64,000 nucleotides of DNA. It comes from Apostichopus californicus (lineage: Eukaryota; Echinodermata; Holothuroidea; Aspidochirotida; Stichopodidae). Location of the stretch: contig JAIPMN010000963.1 in the NCBI GenBank assembly GCA_020650975.1, positions 23,244 to 87,243 of the forward strand, in the 5' to 3' direction. Below, one piece after another: positions 42,501-57,500 of this stretch (positions are counted from its first letter, which is position 1; each line of letters begins with the position of its first letter). A program made the position numbers and the translations under genes. The notes below the pieces were generated by a model that was not told where the DNA came from, made no database searches, and worked only from the letters and a program-made list of their open reading frames with translations.

Positions 42501-45500
42501 CATCAATCAAAGTGGCTGGATACACAGTCTAACATACAGACAGTTCTTTTCAATGGATACATTCTCACCATTTATTCCTTCTATTTTGAGATATGACCCT
42601 TTAATCATCAGAGGATCATCAATGAAAGTGGCTGGATACATAGTCTAACATACAGACCATTTGGTAAGTCTCTCAGCAGCAAAACACAGTTTCCATACGT
42701 CCAAGTTATAATTTTATACAATTTTAATTCTTTTCCCCTTTCAAGATTGTTGATAGTGATGCTTACCAGTGGGACATTCATCGCCTTCAATACCGTCGGT
42801 GGGTCTAATGGACGCAGATCCTTCGTTACAGTAATAACCAGCATCGCAGTCCCCTGCTTCCACCGTCATGTTGTAATCTGGACAATATTTACCAGCTGTG
42901 CAAGGCGTACATTCCCCTATAGCTCCAAGATGTGTGGAAGAGCTGAGCAGATGATGAGAGAACATTTTTGTATGTGCTTATTAAAGGAAATACTCAAAAC
43001 TATATTCTGCATTCGTTCAAAGTTTTATCATAACTTACACAAGTATTACTCGAACTAGATAACAAGTAAACAAACTAAGACACTCTACTAAAACATGAAA
43101 AAAACTGAAGGTTAACAAGAGATTAAGTATGAATTTTTGCTTTCATATCTAAAATTTCGTCGCCAAGGAACTTGCCATTCTGAGATTAATCACATGCAAA
43201 TAGCAAAGTAAATCAAGTCAAAATACTGATTATAATTTTAAAAAATTGAAAATTTTACTCCATTTATGTCAAATAAAAGCTTGAAAAGTGGAACATATGA
43301 TCAACATTATGATTAGATTACAGAATCCAATAGGTTTGCAAAATGTGCCAAAACCAAACTATTTAAGCCGATCTCAGTAAAGCAAGTCAGGGACTTGCAC
43401 TGGGCAAAAGGTTTCACCATTTGAACTTGCAATGGTTCTTTATGAAACCTAAATAAGAATTCTGACATATTGTTACCTGAAGGAGCCTGGAGGACATGGG
43501 TCCGGGTTGCCGCTACCTTCCTCACAATAGAAGCCCTCGGGACAGATGCTGAAGTCGGCACTGTATGTGTCATCAAAGGGTCCAGACTGAATGGCCCTGG
43601 TTATGGACCAGTAACCAGCACTGGTTAGTCCAGTCGGTTCCCCAAGCCCTTCCGTCTCACAATAGTGTCCTGGTTAAAACAAGAAAATTTATATTGTTAT
43701 TACAGTAACTAAGAAACTTAAAGAATATGATGCTAATTTCATGTAAGACTGTCCTGCTGATGAACTGTTGATAACCCAATGGAGTCATCTGTTACTTGCT
43801 CATGAATATTCATTTTCATTATGAAATCAAGGAGGATATCATCATTTTGCTCAAATGCAATCCTATATTGTTAGAAATAGTCGGTAGAATTTGGAAAAAT
43901 TATCTGTCGAACAGACGAAACTGAATTAACTAAATTTTACACAAAATATTTCCAAAACTATCAAATCGTATTTTTATTTTTATTTTAAGAGTACAAGTAA
44001 ATCAGAAACAGATGACACACTGAAAACTTTTAAACAAATTGAGAAATCAAAATTTCTTATTAATTTTTCTTCATCTTCACATGCAAATATCGATCAGAAA
44101 TATCACTGTTTCTGTAGGATATACGGTGTTACGTCAACACATTTTGGTCGAGAAGATAAAGGCAGTGGCACCAAAAGCAATGAAAACCTAGCATCTAGAA
44201 GGTTGTGGGTCTGATCCCTGCCTAGCCAAAGTAAGATTGGTTTCTTCATCCGAGAGAAATTCAGTTTTCCAATCTGAAATGGTCTTCAAAATTTAAAAAT
44301 CCACGATGAGCCAAAACTTTCATTTGGACAGCCACCCGACGTGAAGCATTCAAGTTAGAAGTTTGAAGAGTGAGCTCATGAATATACATGAGTAATTAAA
44401 TGTGATGACTCACCTGGTATGCAGTCACTACAATGAGAGAGTGCTGACATTCCTGTCCGATTACCAAATGTACCCCTTGGGCAAGCCAGGGGGTCCGATG
44501 AAGCATCGGCTCCTCCCAGGCAGTAATAACCTGAAAAGATGAAAATACAACAAGATGAATAACATTAAAGCTTAAAATAAGTCATAACATACATTTTTTT
44601 TTTATTTTTCTTATTTTCCAGCTGTATCTTTTGTTTAAATTCAATGTTCCAATATATTATTATTATCTCTATCACCACCAAAGGAAAGACCAGGAAAGAA
44701 CGCATATTATGCTTACTTAAGGTCACAAAACTTGTCACAAGAGCAAAGAAATTAGGAAAAATCCCCCAAAGATTGCAAACGATGACCTGAAACATGACAA
44801 CAAATTTGTGGGACACAATATTTTCTGTACTAGACTAAACGGTCAATAACTCGCATCTTTAGGAGCAACCAAATGATTGTTAAGTCATAAGAGATGTCAG
44901 TCAGACTGGGGTTATCTTATTAAGAAGAAAAAATATGCCATGTCAAAATCTTAACACAAAGTACCGCTTTAAGTAAGGCCAACTTACTTTTACACATTAT
45001 GTAATTTCTATAAGAATATATAGAAAATATGGAACATGTTAAAGCATTATGGTTTAATAATTAAACACATAAAGAGTAATGATGAAATTGATAGCTTTAA
45101 GTTCCCATGGGAACAGGTGAAAGATTACTAGACAAGAATAGAATTTTTGATCTGTTAATCACTTAATCAGTCAGCCAATCAATAAATCGATCTCACCTTC
45201 GGGGCAATCGTATGGATCGGTCTCGGGTTCGCAGATCAGTCCCGGCGGACAGTCCCAGCATTCTGAGAGACCTGAGATGTTAGAGTAGGTTCCATAAGTA
45301 CAGAGAACGGGCTCATAAGATCCTGATGGACAGTAGTAATGCTTGGGACAGACATTGCCAGTGATGTTGTCGAATGGATCGGGCCTCTCAGCTCTACCAG
45401 TGCAATAGAATCCAGGCCAGCAGTCACCTACATAGACAAGATTAAAAGAAAAATTATTAAGGTTGTTACTCTCTCACTGGAATGTCCATAAGTAGGTATT

Positions 45501-48500
45501 GGATAAATAAGTTTTAAATACGTTTTACTGAAGGTTAGCTTTGTCTTTATAGAGCAAACATTTAATCGAGTAAAGACAGTCTGAAAAGGAAAACTAGCTA
45601 ACAGATGGAAAGTTTAGATTCATGACCATAACAACTTAGGGTCTCATCTGAATATTGGGGTCATCTCTTGTTTGATTAAATTTGATAACTTTCTTGACCA
45701 ACTTGTTTCTCAGGTTAAAGGCATTGAAGACTCGCCCCAAACTGGGTGCCGTGACCTGAAAAAGTTAACTTTCCGTTGCTTGCAGTGAAGTTTTCTTCTT
45801 GTCGCTCCAAAATGCAGACAGTAATGAAACGTGATACCTTGTTATCTTTATCTAGACCTGAGATGTCCATCGCTGCTATGCACACTGTGTTGTGGGTATT
45901 GACCATAGCTGTATGTACTGACTGTACACTAGTGTCTAATTACCGACGGTAGCAAGCTGTGTGTGTATTTTCTGGGATCGATGGTGGTGTCTAACACTTC
46001 TGTTACACCTCAGTCAAAACTAGGTCAGATTACCGCCATGAGACTTTTCTTTGTGCGTGAGTCTTCACACCCTTTAAGTATCTTCAGTCATTGCTTCCTA
46101 CACTGACAATATAGTCAGCTACAAATGAAAGACATCTACTCTGTTTCATCTTCTCCATGTTGTATTTCCAATGATTTTGTTTTCAAACTTTTTTTCTCAA
46201 GTATTTGTGACTATCTGCAACTAGTTGACCACACCATGATGTACTAAACAGGTTGTAATAGTTTACATAGAAATGCATTTCATTAACAAATCTTTGGTCA
46301 CCTGATGAGTCATGTGACCATACTCACCTATCTCAAGAGGAGCTCCAGTCTCATTGCAGAACTTTCCAGGGTTACAATCTTTGCAGTCCAACTCAGACTC
46401 TGCCCCTAAGAAGTCTAGATAAGTTCCTTTGGGGCAATAAACCATATATGTGGTACCTTCTGGACAGTATTTACCCTCATGACATTGATCACCCCATGTG
46501 ATAATGGTTTGATCTAAGAAGAAGACAAAACAACAAAGATCATACATTTTACCTACTAAGTTGTGATAATAGTTATTTATACTAAGTAAACTTAAGATAT
46601 GCATGAAACTGGTTACCCAAAGAGATGGAGCTAGAAAGCATAACAAAATACCATTAACACTGATCACCCCATATGGTAATGGTATAATCTAGGAAGCCCT
46701 AACACATTTTTTTTGTAATACTGGTACTCAATGTGATAATGGTTTGCTCTATGAACTATAGCAGAGAACTAAATACTGGTTACCCACACCTTATAATATT
46801 GGTATGGTCTTGAAAGCATAGCATAATCCTATTAACACTGATTACCCATGTGATAATGGTTTGATCTAGGAACTATAGCAGAGAACTATTAACTCTAGTC
46901 TGGTTACCCACACCTTATCATAATGGTATGGTCCTTGAAGCATAGCATAATACTATTAACACTAATGACCCATGTGATAATGGTTTGATTTAGAAACTAT
47001 AGCACAGAGCACAGAGCACAGTACACAGAACTATTAACTCTAGACTTGTTACCCACACATTTTGATAATGGTATGGTCTTGGAAGCATAGCATAATACTA
47101 TTAATGCTGATTACCCATGTCATAATGGTTTGATCCAGGAATCATAATGCAATAGTCACTCAATGAGATATAACTTCATATAACTTCACGGACAAATCTT
47201 CGACATTGATCAAAGCATAATATAACATTAAAGTACATGCATTTTAACAACCTTATAATTGATGGACAAACAGACGATTCAATTTTGAATCATTAATTTG
47301 ACAATTTTTAGTTGTTGTTGATGGCCCGGAGAGACATAGGAAGTATAAGGGTACACAGTGAACGACAGAATTTCTTCCAAAGTTTTCAAATAGGTAAAGT
47401 CCCAAAAGAACGTATCTGCAGATTCCCTGTATATACATACCATCAGACGGGTCATCGTTGTACACAGGGGTGGCGAATAAACCGTTGAGGTAACAGATGT
47501 GTCCAGCAGAGCAGAGACCGGTAGGGGCAATAGCACCCCTGTCACTGCAGTAGTAACCAGGGGGGCAGTCTGTGCAGTTACCAATGTGTGTCTGATGGGT
47601 GAGGTTGGAGTAGGTACCTGGTGGGCATAGCTCATGAGTGTATGCACCCTCTCCACAATAGGAACCTACCAATGAAGGGAAGAAGGTGTAAAAGACTGGA
47701 TGGATAGTGAAAGGGTTCTTGCTCTCTCTCTGATCTTGTACACCAGAGGATGAGGGGAAAAGATGTATAAACTACCTTCAGATATTTTCCTCTACTTTCC
47801 AAAAGCCTAGAGAAGAATTGGGTAACTACCTAGATAACTACAAGTAGAATATCACCATAGCCTTTTTTTGTAAGTAGTTTCCAAAACCCTGCCCAGATTT
47901 ATTTTAAATAACAAATATATCTCCATTATTCCCTCACTCTGCAGGACAAGATGTCATCCTGGCCTGGCTCATGAGTGCATCAGAATCCCTCTCTTCAGAT
48001 ACAAGATGAATGTTTTTTTCACAATCTCTTTGAAGAAGATCCTACTAGCATCAAAATATCAGGCCCTTTGACTTTTAAATTTTGTTACCTACAAAGGTTT
48101 TTGAGGTAGATAGGCGGCAGTATGTTAACCACTTTTTTATTCTCTTCAACTTACGACTCACCTTTCATGCCCACTTTTAACCAAATCATGCCCTACAAAG
48201 ATTAGTTCAGAGAATTATTCAGTCTTCAAATTTTTCGTAGCAGTTTTGAAAGCCCTCAACTTTGTCCCACATAAATTACTATGGTTCCTGTGTACAACAA
48301 CTGCTATACATATTTGCACTCCTGTAGCAATTTGCCCATTTGCATGACATTCTGCATGGCACTTTGCATGGCACTTTCATGGTAATTGCATGGCATTATG
48401 TATGGCATTTTGCATGGCATTTTGCATGGTATTTTCATGGCACTTTGCGATGCCATGCCCGATAGATTATTCCCTGTAGTTGATGACAACGACTGGCAGG

Positions 48501-51500
48501 ACAATAATTCATATATTTGATGACTTTCTCCTGTAAATATAATATCTCCCTCTTCAATATAAATGAAATTGATATAAAAACAGCGGAAAATGCCTACTTC
48601 TCCTAAAATTACAATATTTCAATTTAAAAATCCACAAAAAAATCGTCGACACATACCTGCAGGACATGTGGTCATTTCTATAGCAGCTTTCTCGGGACAA
48701 TAGAATCCCTCCTCGCACGTAAAGCATTCGCCCGCTCTATCATACGGCATGTACGTTCCGAGATCGCAGGGAGATTGGCGGGTGGACCCCGACTCGGAGA
48801 AATAACCCGGTTCGGTCACGGTCTGGTTCGGAGTTCTGGACCCTCCGGTACAGTAGTATCCTGGACTACAGGGTCCAGTGGGTTCTGAGGAATCATGAGA
48901 ACAAAGAATATTTCTCAAATGTGACTCTATTTGATACGTTTATAAGTTAATGAACAACAGAAAAAACTGACTGAGAAATTAATAACAATGGAATAAGAGT
49001 AGAAGAAATTCATGGTTAGATTAGGATTCGAACCATTGACCTCCTCTGGACTACTTTGCCTATTTTCCTTCATGTAATACTGTCTAACATCAGGAGCAAA
49101 AACATTCTAGCAGATTTGAGGTTTTGTTAATCGAAAGTCATTTTATATACCCTTGCCAAAGTTGATAGTAAAACTTCTGATTGGAAGTCTGGCAAATTAC
49201 TCACCAAATACGAGAGTTTTAAGAGCTTATTCTCTCTGTTACCTTCCTAATAGCAAATACTTTCCTAATAGCAAATACTGAATCATTTTCTACATAGTCT
49301 TTTAGCAATCAGGTTCATTATTATTTGATTCCCTTAGCAGTCAGCTACTATATTATTTGATTTCTTGAGTAGTTGAGTACATTATAATTTGATTCCTTGT
49401 GCAGTTGGGTACCCTATTATTGTGATTCCTTAATCAGTCAGTTACCTTATTGTTTCATTACTTAAGCAGTTGGGTAAGCTATAACTTGATTCATTAAGCA
49501 ATTTGATACCTTATTAATTGATTCCTTAAGCAGTCAGTTACAGTATTTTTTTATTCCTTAAGCAGTAAGGTACCATATAGTTTGATTCCCTAAGCATTCT
49601 GGTAATATTTATTGTTTGATTCCTGAAGCAGTTGGGTAAGTTATAACTTGATTCATTAAGCAATTGGATACCTTATTTCTTTGATTCCTTAAGTATACAG
49701 CTAACTTATAATTTGATTCCTTAAGCACTATATTCTATTCAGGCACTATATTGTTTGCTTCCTGAAGCAGTTGGGTAAGTTATAACTTGATTCCTTAATC
49801 AGTCAGGTACCCTATTACGTTTTGATTCCTTAAAGATTTCCAGTCTAAACTGCTTATTTCAAATAGTTCAATCAGCAACAAGAACAAACAACATTAAACA
49901 ATGAAATCGCTCGAACATCACTTACGAGGAGTTCTAGCGTTACTGCAGTAATAACCAGGATCACAGTCAAAACAGTCGTAGTGGTTAATGGCTCCCGAAG
50001 TGTTACTGTAGGTGCCAGGCGGACAAGGTAAACTCTCATAGGAACCTGTGTAGTAACATCAAATATATGAGATAGTAACATCAAATATATGAGATAGTAA
50101 CAACAAATACATGAGATAGTAACATCAAATACATGAGATAGTAACATCAAATACATGAGATAGTAACATCAAATACATGAGATAGTAACATCAAATATTA
50201 TACAAATAATGAATGGTTATGAGTGCAATAGTGCAAATATTTCATGAGTTGGAAGATGGAATGTTCCATTCAACAAGGCGCAGCCGAGTTGAATGGAACA
50301 AATTACATCTTTCAACGAATGAAATATTTGCACTATTGCACGAATGGAAACCATTCGATATTTGTTTTATACAACACCTTCAAATTTGGATATAATTGGA
50401 TGTAATATGAACTCATGCAACAGATTGTTTTGAACAGACAGGTTTCTCTGCTCTCTTATACCATTGAAAAAAGTGCTATCAAAAAAGTATAACGCACAGT
50501 TCTATTTCATAGCGTGCAATAGAGCGGATATTGCATGCAATCGGCGCGCAATTGACCAATCAAATGGCTGGAATATAATTACGTGTTGTATAAATGAGAT
50601 TATCACACAATGGTGTTCACTGAAAAGAGATGATATCAGTCCACCCAAACGGTTCCCATTCGTTCCCTCTGCTTTCCCCTATCCCGAGGAAATGCCAAAA
50701 GGTATCACTGACAGTGGCAGCCTTTATGATTTGTTACAAATGAAGATGAAAACACTGAAAGTGACACTCAGAATTTGGTTCAGCTTAATAACGGCCAGAT
50801 GTATGAACAACATCGACAGTAGCAAACGGAAACAACATTTTTAACATTTTTAACATCCTTCAACAAGCCATGAAAATAACACTTTTCATGGAAAAGTAAG
50901 ATTCTTAGCTTTCACTAAAGAGCAAAAATTTCAAAGTCTGCAGTAATTTGCAAAATGTTTAGAATCAGTGTTGCACAATATGTTATCTTCACAAAGAAGC
51001 ACATTTCCTATGGGTATTACCTAGTGAGGATATTGTGGATGATGTGGGTGAGATGAATAAACATTAGTTAACATACCGAGTGGACAGTAACCACCAGCTG
51101 GGCATATCTCTCCGGTCACTCTGTCGGTAGGGTCTGAGGTATACGCTCCCTCGTAGCACACGTAGCCCGGGTCACAGGGGCTCCTCGGTAGGGTCAGACC
51201 GGGAGCATCACAGTACCAACCAGGGTCGCATAGGGGACAACTCTCAAGACTTGGAAGTACTGTCAACAACAACAAAAATATTTGTCAGAAAAGGTGAACA
51301 TTTTTCTTCTCTTTTTTTTTAAATATTTTCCAAAACATCCCATATAATTATGTAATATTTCATCATGAACTGATTTTTTTCTGTAATTAAATCAAGTCTA
51401 TTTTCTGAATGTAATCCCTAGCATAGAAATGGGTACATAAGGAACTGCAACCGACCAAGGGCTGGATAGTTCGACTGGTAGAGAATAGGGGCACCACCGT

Positions 51501-54500
51501 GTCAACAAAGAAAAGCTGCCACAACAATAAAATCCTGCTCATCTAAGATGCATGAATATAAACATAAACAATGTAAATATATTCTTAAAAGGCGCAATAC
51601 GTGTAAAAACATCTCAACGAGTCGTACAACATATAAATTGCAAGCAATGACATAAAAATTTTCAAATTCCAGTAATAATTAGAAAAGTTCAACTCTCTGA
51701 CACAAGAATAAGTATACTGTGTAAAATATCAATACATAAACAATTCAACTGCCAAGCTGCAGTGTCCTACCCAGCCAAGCTGCAGAAGGCTGCAGCCTCC
51801 CACCGGCTTCTTTCGACACGGTACCTTAGTCTGATGTCACTGATTTGAATCTTGTTTTGGATACTTACATGTTGAGTTTCCATATCTGCCGATGGGACAC
51901 GGATAGGACGCTGAGATATTTGCTGGGCAGTAGTAGCCCCGGGGGCAATCGATGGGTGTACCAGTACCGAGGGGACAGTAGTACCCAGCCGGACATGGCA
52001 TACAGTCCTCCACATAGCGTCCTCCTGTGGTATCTATATAAGTACCACCTGGACAAGGAACCTGGTGACAGAAAATTAAAATATGAATTAAAAAATGTTC
52101 ATTGATTCACATGAAGCAGGCAAATGTGTTACTAGCATTGCAGTTGGATATGAATATGCATTATGTTAATCCCCTTGGGAGGGCCGTTAATTAACCTTGC
52201 AAAACAGTAACATAGAGCAAAGACATAAACCACTGTGATATCTGGCAACTTAGGGCTGAATGGCAGCATTGGTACTAAACAAGGCTTTAAGTACCTCGTG
52301 GACAAGGGACGCAAAGGAGGGTAAATATCTTAGATCTGGACAATGAAGGCTAATGTACCAACGGCATGGCAGTTGGGTGTGAATAGGCACTTTGGGTATG
52401 AATATGCACTAAGGACATGGCAGTTGGGTATGAATATGCATTAGCTAATCCCCATGGGAGGCTGTTACATAACCATACAGAGCAGCCACATAAAACAATA
52501 ACCTGGCCGTTAGCTTCTGACAAGCATCCTTTTTATATTTTAACAGCAGTGTCGATAGAGAGCAGGATTTGTTTTTTTTTTATGGTGAATGCTCTCAATT
52601 CTGATCGAAATAACAACTATAGTCTTTTCAGTAACTTTTACATAATTTTTACTACTCACATTTCTAATTATTGTTAAGTCATTAACAGGTAAACAGTTTT
52701 AGCTGACTGTTGAGGGTTAATCTATTGATGTGAGACAAACTTAATTCTTTACTAGAACCAATAAACTATCCTCTGATATTTTTCCAATTAGCAATTGGTT
52801 TATTTACATCAAACAGCATGCAGCCTTGTATACAATTACACATAAATCTTGCTGGACAACCCAGCTTCCCCAAATCTAGCAAAACCTTATGAGAATGTTC
52901 AGATGCCAGAATGGTGAAGTTACAAACTTTGTTATAAAGCAGCCCTTCAGAGACACATCTGAAGTGGACTTACCTGTTTCTGACCATATGATCCGATAGT
53001 AGACGGGGTAGTGGCGTAGGTGTTGGTGATGTTGGTGGGACAGTAGTAACCAAATGTGCACATCCCAGAAGGGGTTCTGACACCCTCCAAGCAGTACCAG
53101 CCAGCATCACATGAGGTGCAGTCTGTGATGGCACCGATGCCCACTGATGGGTTGTAAGTACCAACGGGACAGTTCAATTCTTCGGGTGTTGCTGTAATAA
53201 AAAAATATGTGTTGAAGTAAAAATTACACAAGAAGTTTATTCTATAAGAGGAGGACATCAATGTCCTTCCTGGTCACCCTGTGTCCTTCCAACATCCCAC
53301 TCCCCTTCCCCTCCCCCTCCCTAATCCACACTTCATCTGATTACCGATGCGAAACTCAACAAATACAACTATACAACAATGAAGGTAATGTTCTCCTTGG
53401 TTGTGGTATGCTTGCCATTCCCATGGCACCCCTGCTTGCACATCCACCTCCCCTTCACCCCCACCCTCCCCCCTCCCCTTCACATCATACATTTGCTTAC
53501 CTGATATGGTCTTACAATGTATTTTGTGAGATTACTTTGTGGAAGTTGCTTGAGCTGAGATTTGCTTAATAGTGGTTTGTCTGCCTACAACTGTTTTATA
53601 CATCCCTTTTCCAGACTTCAGTATTTACAATTTATTAAGAAATAAAGAAAGGTACTATTGAGATGAGTAAACCATACTGAGATGATTTCAAGAATGTCAT
53701 GATTTTTGGTCGATTTTTTTTTAAGGCCTTATTCTGTCAAAGACTTACCCTCGGGACAGTACTTTGCTAGGCTGCAGTTAGTAGCCTCATCGAGAGACCT
53801 CAGACCACCGCCGCAGTAGAGGCCAGCGGGACATCTCTTGTTGTTAATCATGTCCACGTAGGAAGTGGTGTCGTTGTCGCAGTAGTAGCCCGGTTCGCAG
53901 GATAGGCACCCGCTCTGACCGGGCTCGGAGTAGTTCCCCACCCCACAGGGGTCAGGGGTGACGGTCATACTGAGACAGAAGGATCCTCCAGGACATTCCC
54001 AACAGTCGCTTTCGTACCCCGCGGTGGTTCCAATTAGGGTGCCGTTGACGTCCACTCCATGAGGCATGTAGGTACCAGCCGGACACTCCACTGGGTTAAC
54101 TGTGCCAAGCTCACAATAATGTCCTGTCCGGAGAAAAGATGACCGGCAGTTATTAATTTGTTATGGTAAGGATCAGTTTTTGGGTCTTACACAAATAAAC
54201 GGCAAATATACAGACAATGCAATAACAACAACTCCTTGTCAACCCTTGCCCCTTTCTCAAAGAAAACATTTATTCCAAAACCATTTCTCTCCCGATAGTT
54301 TTTGTAATGCTTGTTACTATTTCAGTATCTCCAAGGTGATGGAGGGTGTACCAATGTATTATGTCATGAATTTAATGTAAACAACTAGTCGTCACTCAGA
54401 AAACCTCCAAAGCAAATTTTGGTTGTCTAAACAGTAATTTGGTCGTCTCGGACGTTCGGAAAACAGTTAAAAAAGACACCCCGCAATTAATATCTACAGT

Positions 54501-57500
54501 TATGAATACGGACCATATGATTATGTGATTATATGATTATATGCAAACAGTAACTCTAATATTGACTGACTCCTTATCTCTGGATGTTAGATTCCAAATA
54601 TGAATGTTTGTCACACTTAAAGCTATTCAAATTAAGTGTTAATCCTCCTGTGATTGGTGGAGGATGATCATGTGATTGCTTAGTATGAAAACTTTATTGT
54701 TTACTTTTTTGAGCAGTGGGTCAGATACCAACAATAACTTTAAATAATCATTTTATGGTACCTTGTGTGCAGTCCAAACAGTGTTCTGAGGCATTCCATT
54801 TACTGTAATGGGAGTTGTATGTGCCGTTGGGACAGGCAAATTCCTCGTCATACCTCGTACCCTCTGGACAGTAGTAACCTGGGGGACACGGTCCACTTTC
54901 TGAAGGTTCTCCTCCTGTGAAAGGAAAATTTTAACCGACATGAAGCAAAGTATCAAACCATCACCAAAAGTTGTATCATACAGTTAACTGCTACCAGCTA
55001 TTCCCCTTCTCATATACATTTTTAGGAAAAGTATTAAATAATAAAAAATATGGAAAAGAAATATATACTTTTCATGAGGCATCAAATATTGGTTGCGACA
55101 CAACTTATTTTACCAAAACAAAATTAATAATCCACTACTATTTCGAAAATACCTGTGCAATAGTATGCTGGAGTACAAGGCGTGCATTCCTCTGCTTTAG
55201 TCAGGTTAGCCGCCGGTGAGAAGGTCCCTTCCGGACAGGGGTACCTGTCGGGTGATGGGGTCATGAAGGGGCAGTAGTAGCCTGGTTTACATGGCTGAGG
55301 GGGGTTGACTGTCTCTCCTGTCCCCCAGGAGCAGTAGTGGCCCTCCCAACAGGGGGAACATTCTTCCGCAGCAGAGAGGTCAGTCTGACCAGTATAGGTT
55401 CCCGGAGGACAGGGAAACTGGTCGTTGCTGATGGTACCGTTCGGACAATAGTACCCTAGAAGGAATTTAAGAAACAAGGATGACAAAATTAATTGAATAG
55501 TGTGAGTAAAAATATGATCATCCATAAAGCAAATAAATAAAATTAAAAAAAAGGGTGGTAATGAAGAAACACTAGCCTTACAATCCTAAAGAAATAATGG
55601 TTGTTCTTTCGGCTTCTTCTTTCATGGGGGGGGGGGCGGGGGGGTTGAAGGAATTTCCAAACAGGTTCTTAAGTTAGAGGTCCTAGTATAAGATAGATTT
55701 AGGTCAGGGTGAAGAAACACTTCACTTACAATCCTAAAGAAATAATGGTTTACTTTTGGCTTCTTCTTTCACTTGGCAGATAGATGGACTTTCCAACAAG
55801 ATTCTTAGAATATAGGACACTAGTATATGATAGATCTAGGTCAGGGTTAATAGGTGGTCCACAGGCCAAATCTGGCCTATGGACAAAAAATCTGGACCAC
55901 AGTCTGGACAATCTGGACCACAGTCTGGACCACAGTCTTCCAAGTTTATCGGGTATCTGGGCCCTTTAGGCTTGAGCAGCCTACTGGTCTATCCTACACA
56001 TTCCTCAAGAGAGGGATACCGATAATTTGGATCTCTCCGGCTCTTTGCTTTGACCAAAAAGTCTCTCTGGCCCTTGTAGGATATCAGAAAAAAACCCTGA
56101 TGTAGGCATTACCTTCAGCACAGGGGTAAGAACTGTTGCTGAGTCCAGGCAATGGACATGACCGGCCCTGATCGCAGAGACGACAGTTGTACTTGTGGCC
56201 TGCTCCCTCATCCGGGTTATAAGTGCCTGGATCACACTTTGTCGGTTCGATTGTCGGTGCGGATGCACTGCCATGGGGGCAATAGTTTCCAGAGGGACAG
56301 ATGGTACACTGGGTGGCGTTTTCAAATCCCGTACCACCTCTATAAGAAAGATAAAAAGTATACCAAGAGTGGGTTTAAGCTGTCTTCACCATGTTTGATG
56401 TTCACCATGGCAGACTCGCAGGGTTTCTAACATGTGGGTTTGGGTAACCCAGTATTCTCACCAACTGTTCACTTCAAGTCTGAGAAGGAAAGGTAAAGGG
56501 AGCGTAATTCTGAAAAGATGGAGCCGAGATGGGGAGACAGTGTACTGTGAAAATATCCACATACCTCATGGCTAGCTGAGTGTACAAGATGGGGAGTGAT
56601 AAAACTACATCGTGAGCATTGACAGGCAGTTTCTTCATTTTTCCCATAAGTATATCACGAGAAATACAGAATTCTTTATCCAATATTACCCTAGGCCCAC
56701 CTAATTAACACCATGCCCCAGGGCTCTATCACCCTAACCACAACCCCCAATTTGTTTCTCTCACGCCTGGTATAAACTATGTGACATGAGTGCACTTAAT
56801 GTCTATTAGAAATCACTGCCATCTCTATACCACTACTGAGGTTCTGAGGGCATGGGAGCATGGCAATCTTCTTTATACCCTATATAACCTCCCCCTCCCC
56901 TGCCCTTCATAACTGCCCCTCCCCCCTCTTCATATTTCTCAACCTGTAAGTTCCAAGAGGACAGGCATGCTCATGGGATGTTTCTCTATTCCTCTGCTGA
57001 GGTTGTAAGGGCATGGGAGCTTTGCAATATTCTAAACACCTTAAATAACCTCCCCTCCCCCTCCCCTGCCCTTCATAATGCCCTTCCCCCCCTCCTCCTC
57101 GTATTTCTCATACCCGTAAGTTCCAAGCGGACAAGCATGCTCGTAGGTCGTTTCTTGTCCAGAGATACAATAAAATCCCTGTTCACAGATATTCACAAAG
57201 TCACTGGAAGCTTCGGGACAGTAGTAACCGGCCGGACAGATGATGCAAGCAATCCCTTCCGCTGATTGGTTGAGCCTGTCATTGTAGGTTCCACCTGAAA
57301 AAAAGGCAAGAAATGAAAAACCTTTACCTTTCCGAGCTCATCTTGAAAAGATGGACAAGAAACATGTTTTTTTTTTTTTGCTTTTGTGGGGGCTGGGCAT
57401 GATACAAATTGATAACAAACTCAAAACCAAATCAATTAATACATTGTGTTTTTTTCTGATTTTTAAAAAAAAAATCTCACTCACTTTGAAGTAACATGAG

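Noticed and set aside
42767-42922. Alternative acceptor for e21 at 42922
   Set aside because: It would need a phase-1 donor in e20, but e20 leaves in phase 2; the acceptor at 42942 restores the frame and module spacing.
50046-50200. 22-bp direct repeats that could suggest a CRISPR array
   Set aside because: Units are contiguous without spacers, and the genome is eukaryotic with spliceosomal introns.
50464-50844. Plus-strand ORF of 126 codons
   Set aside because: No recognisable domain, overlaps the foldback element, and is intronic to the giant gene; left as uncertain rather than a gene.
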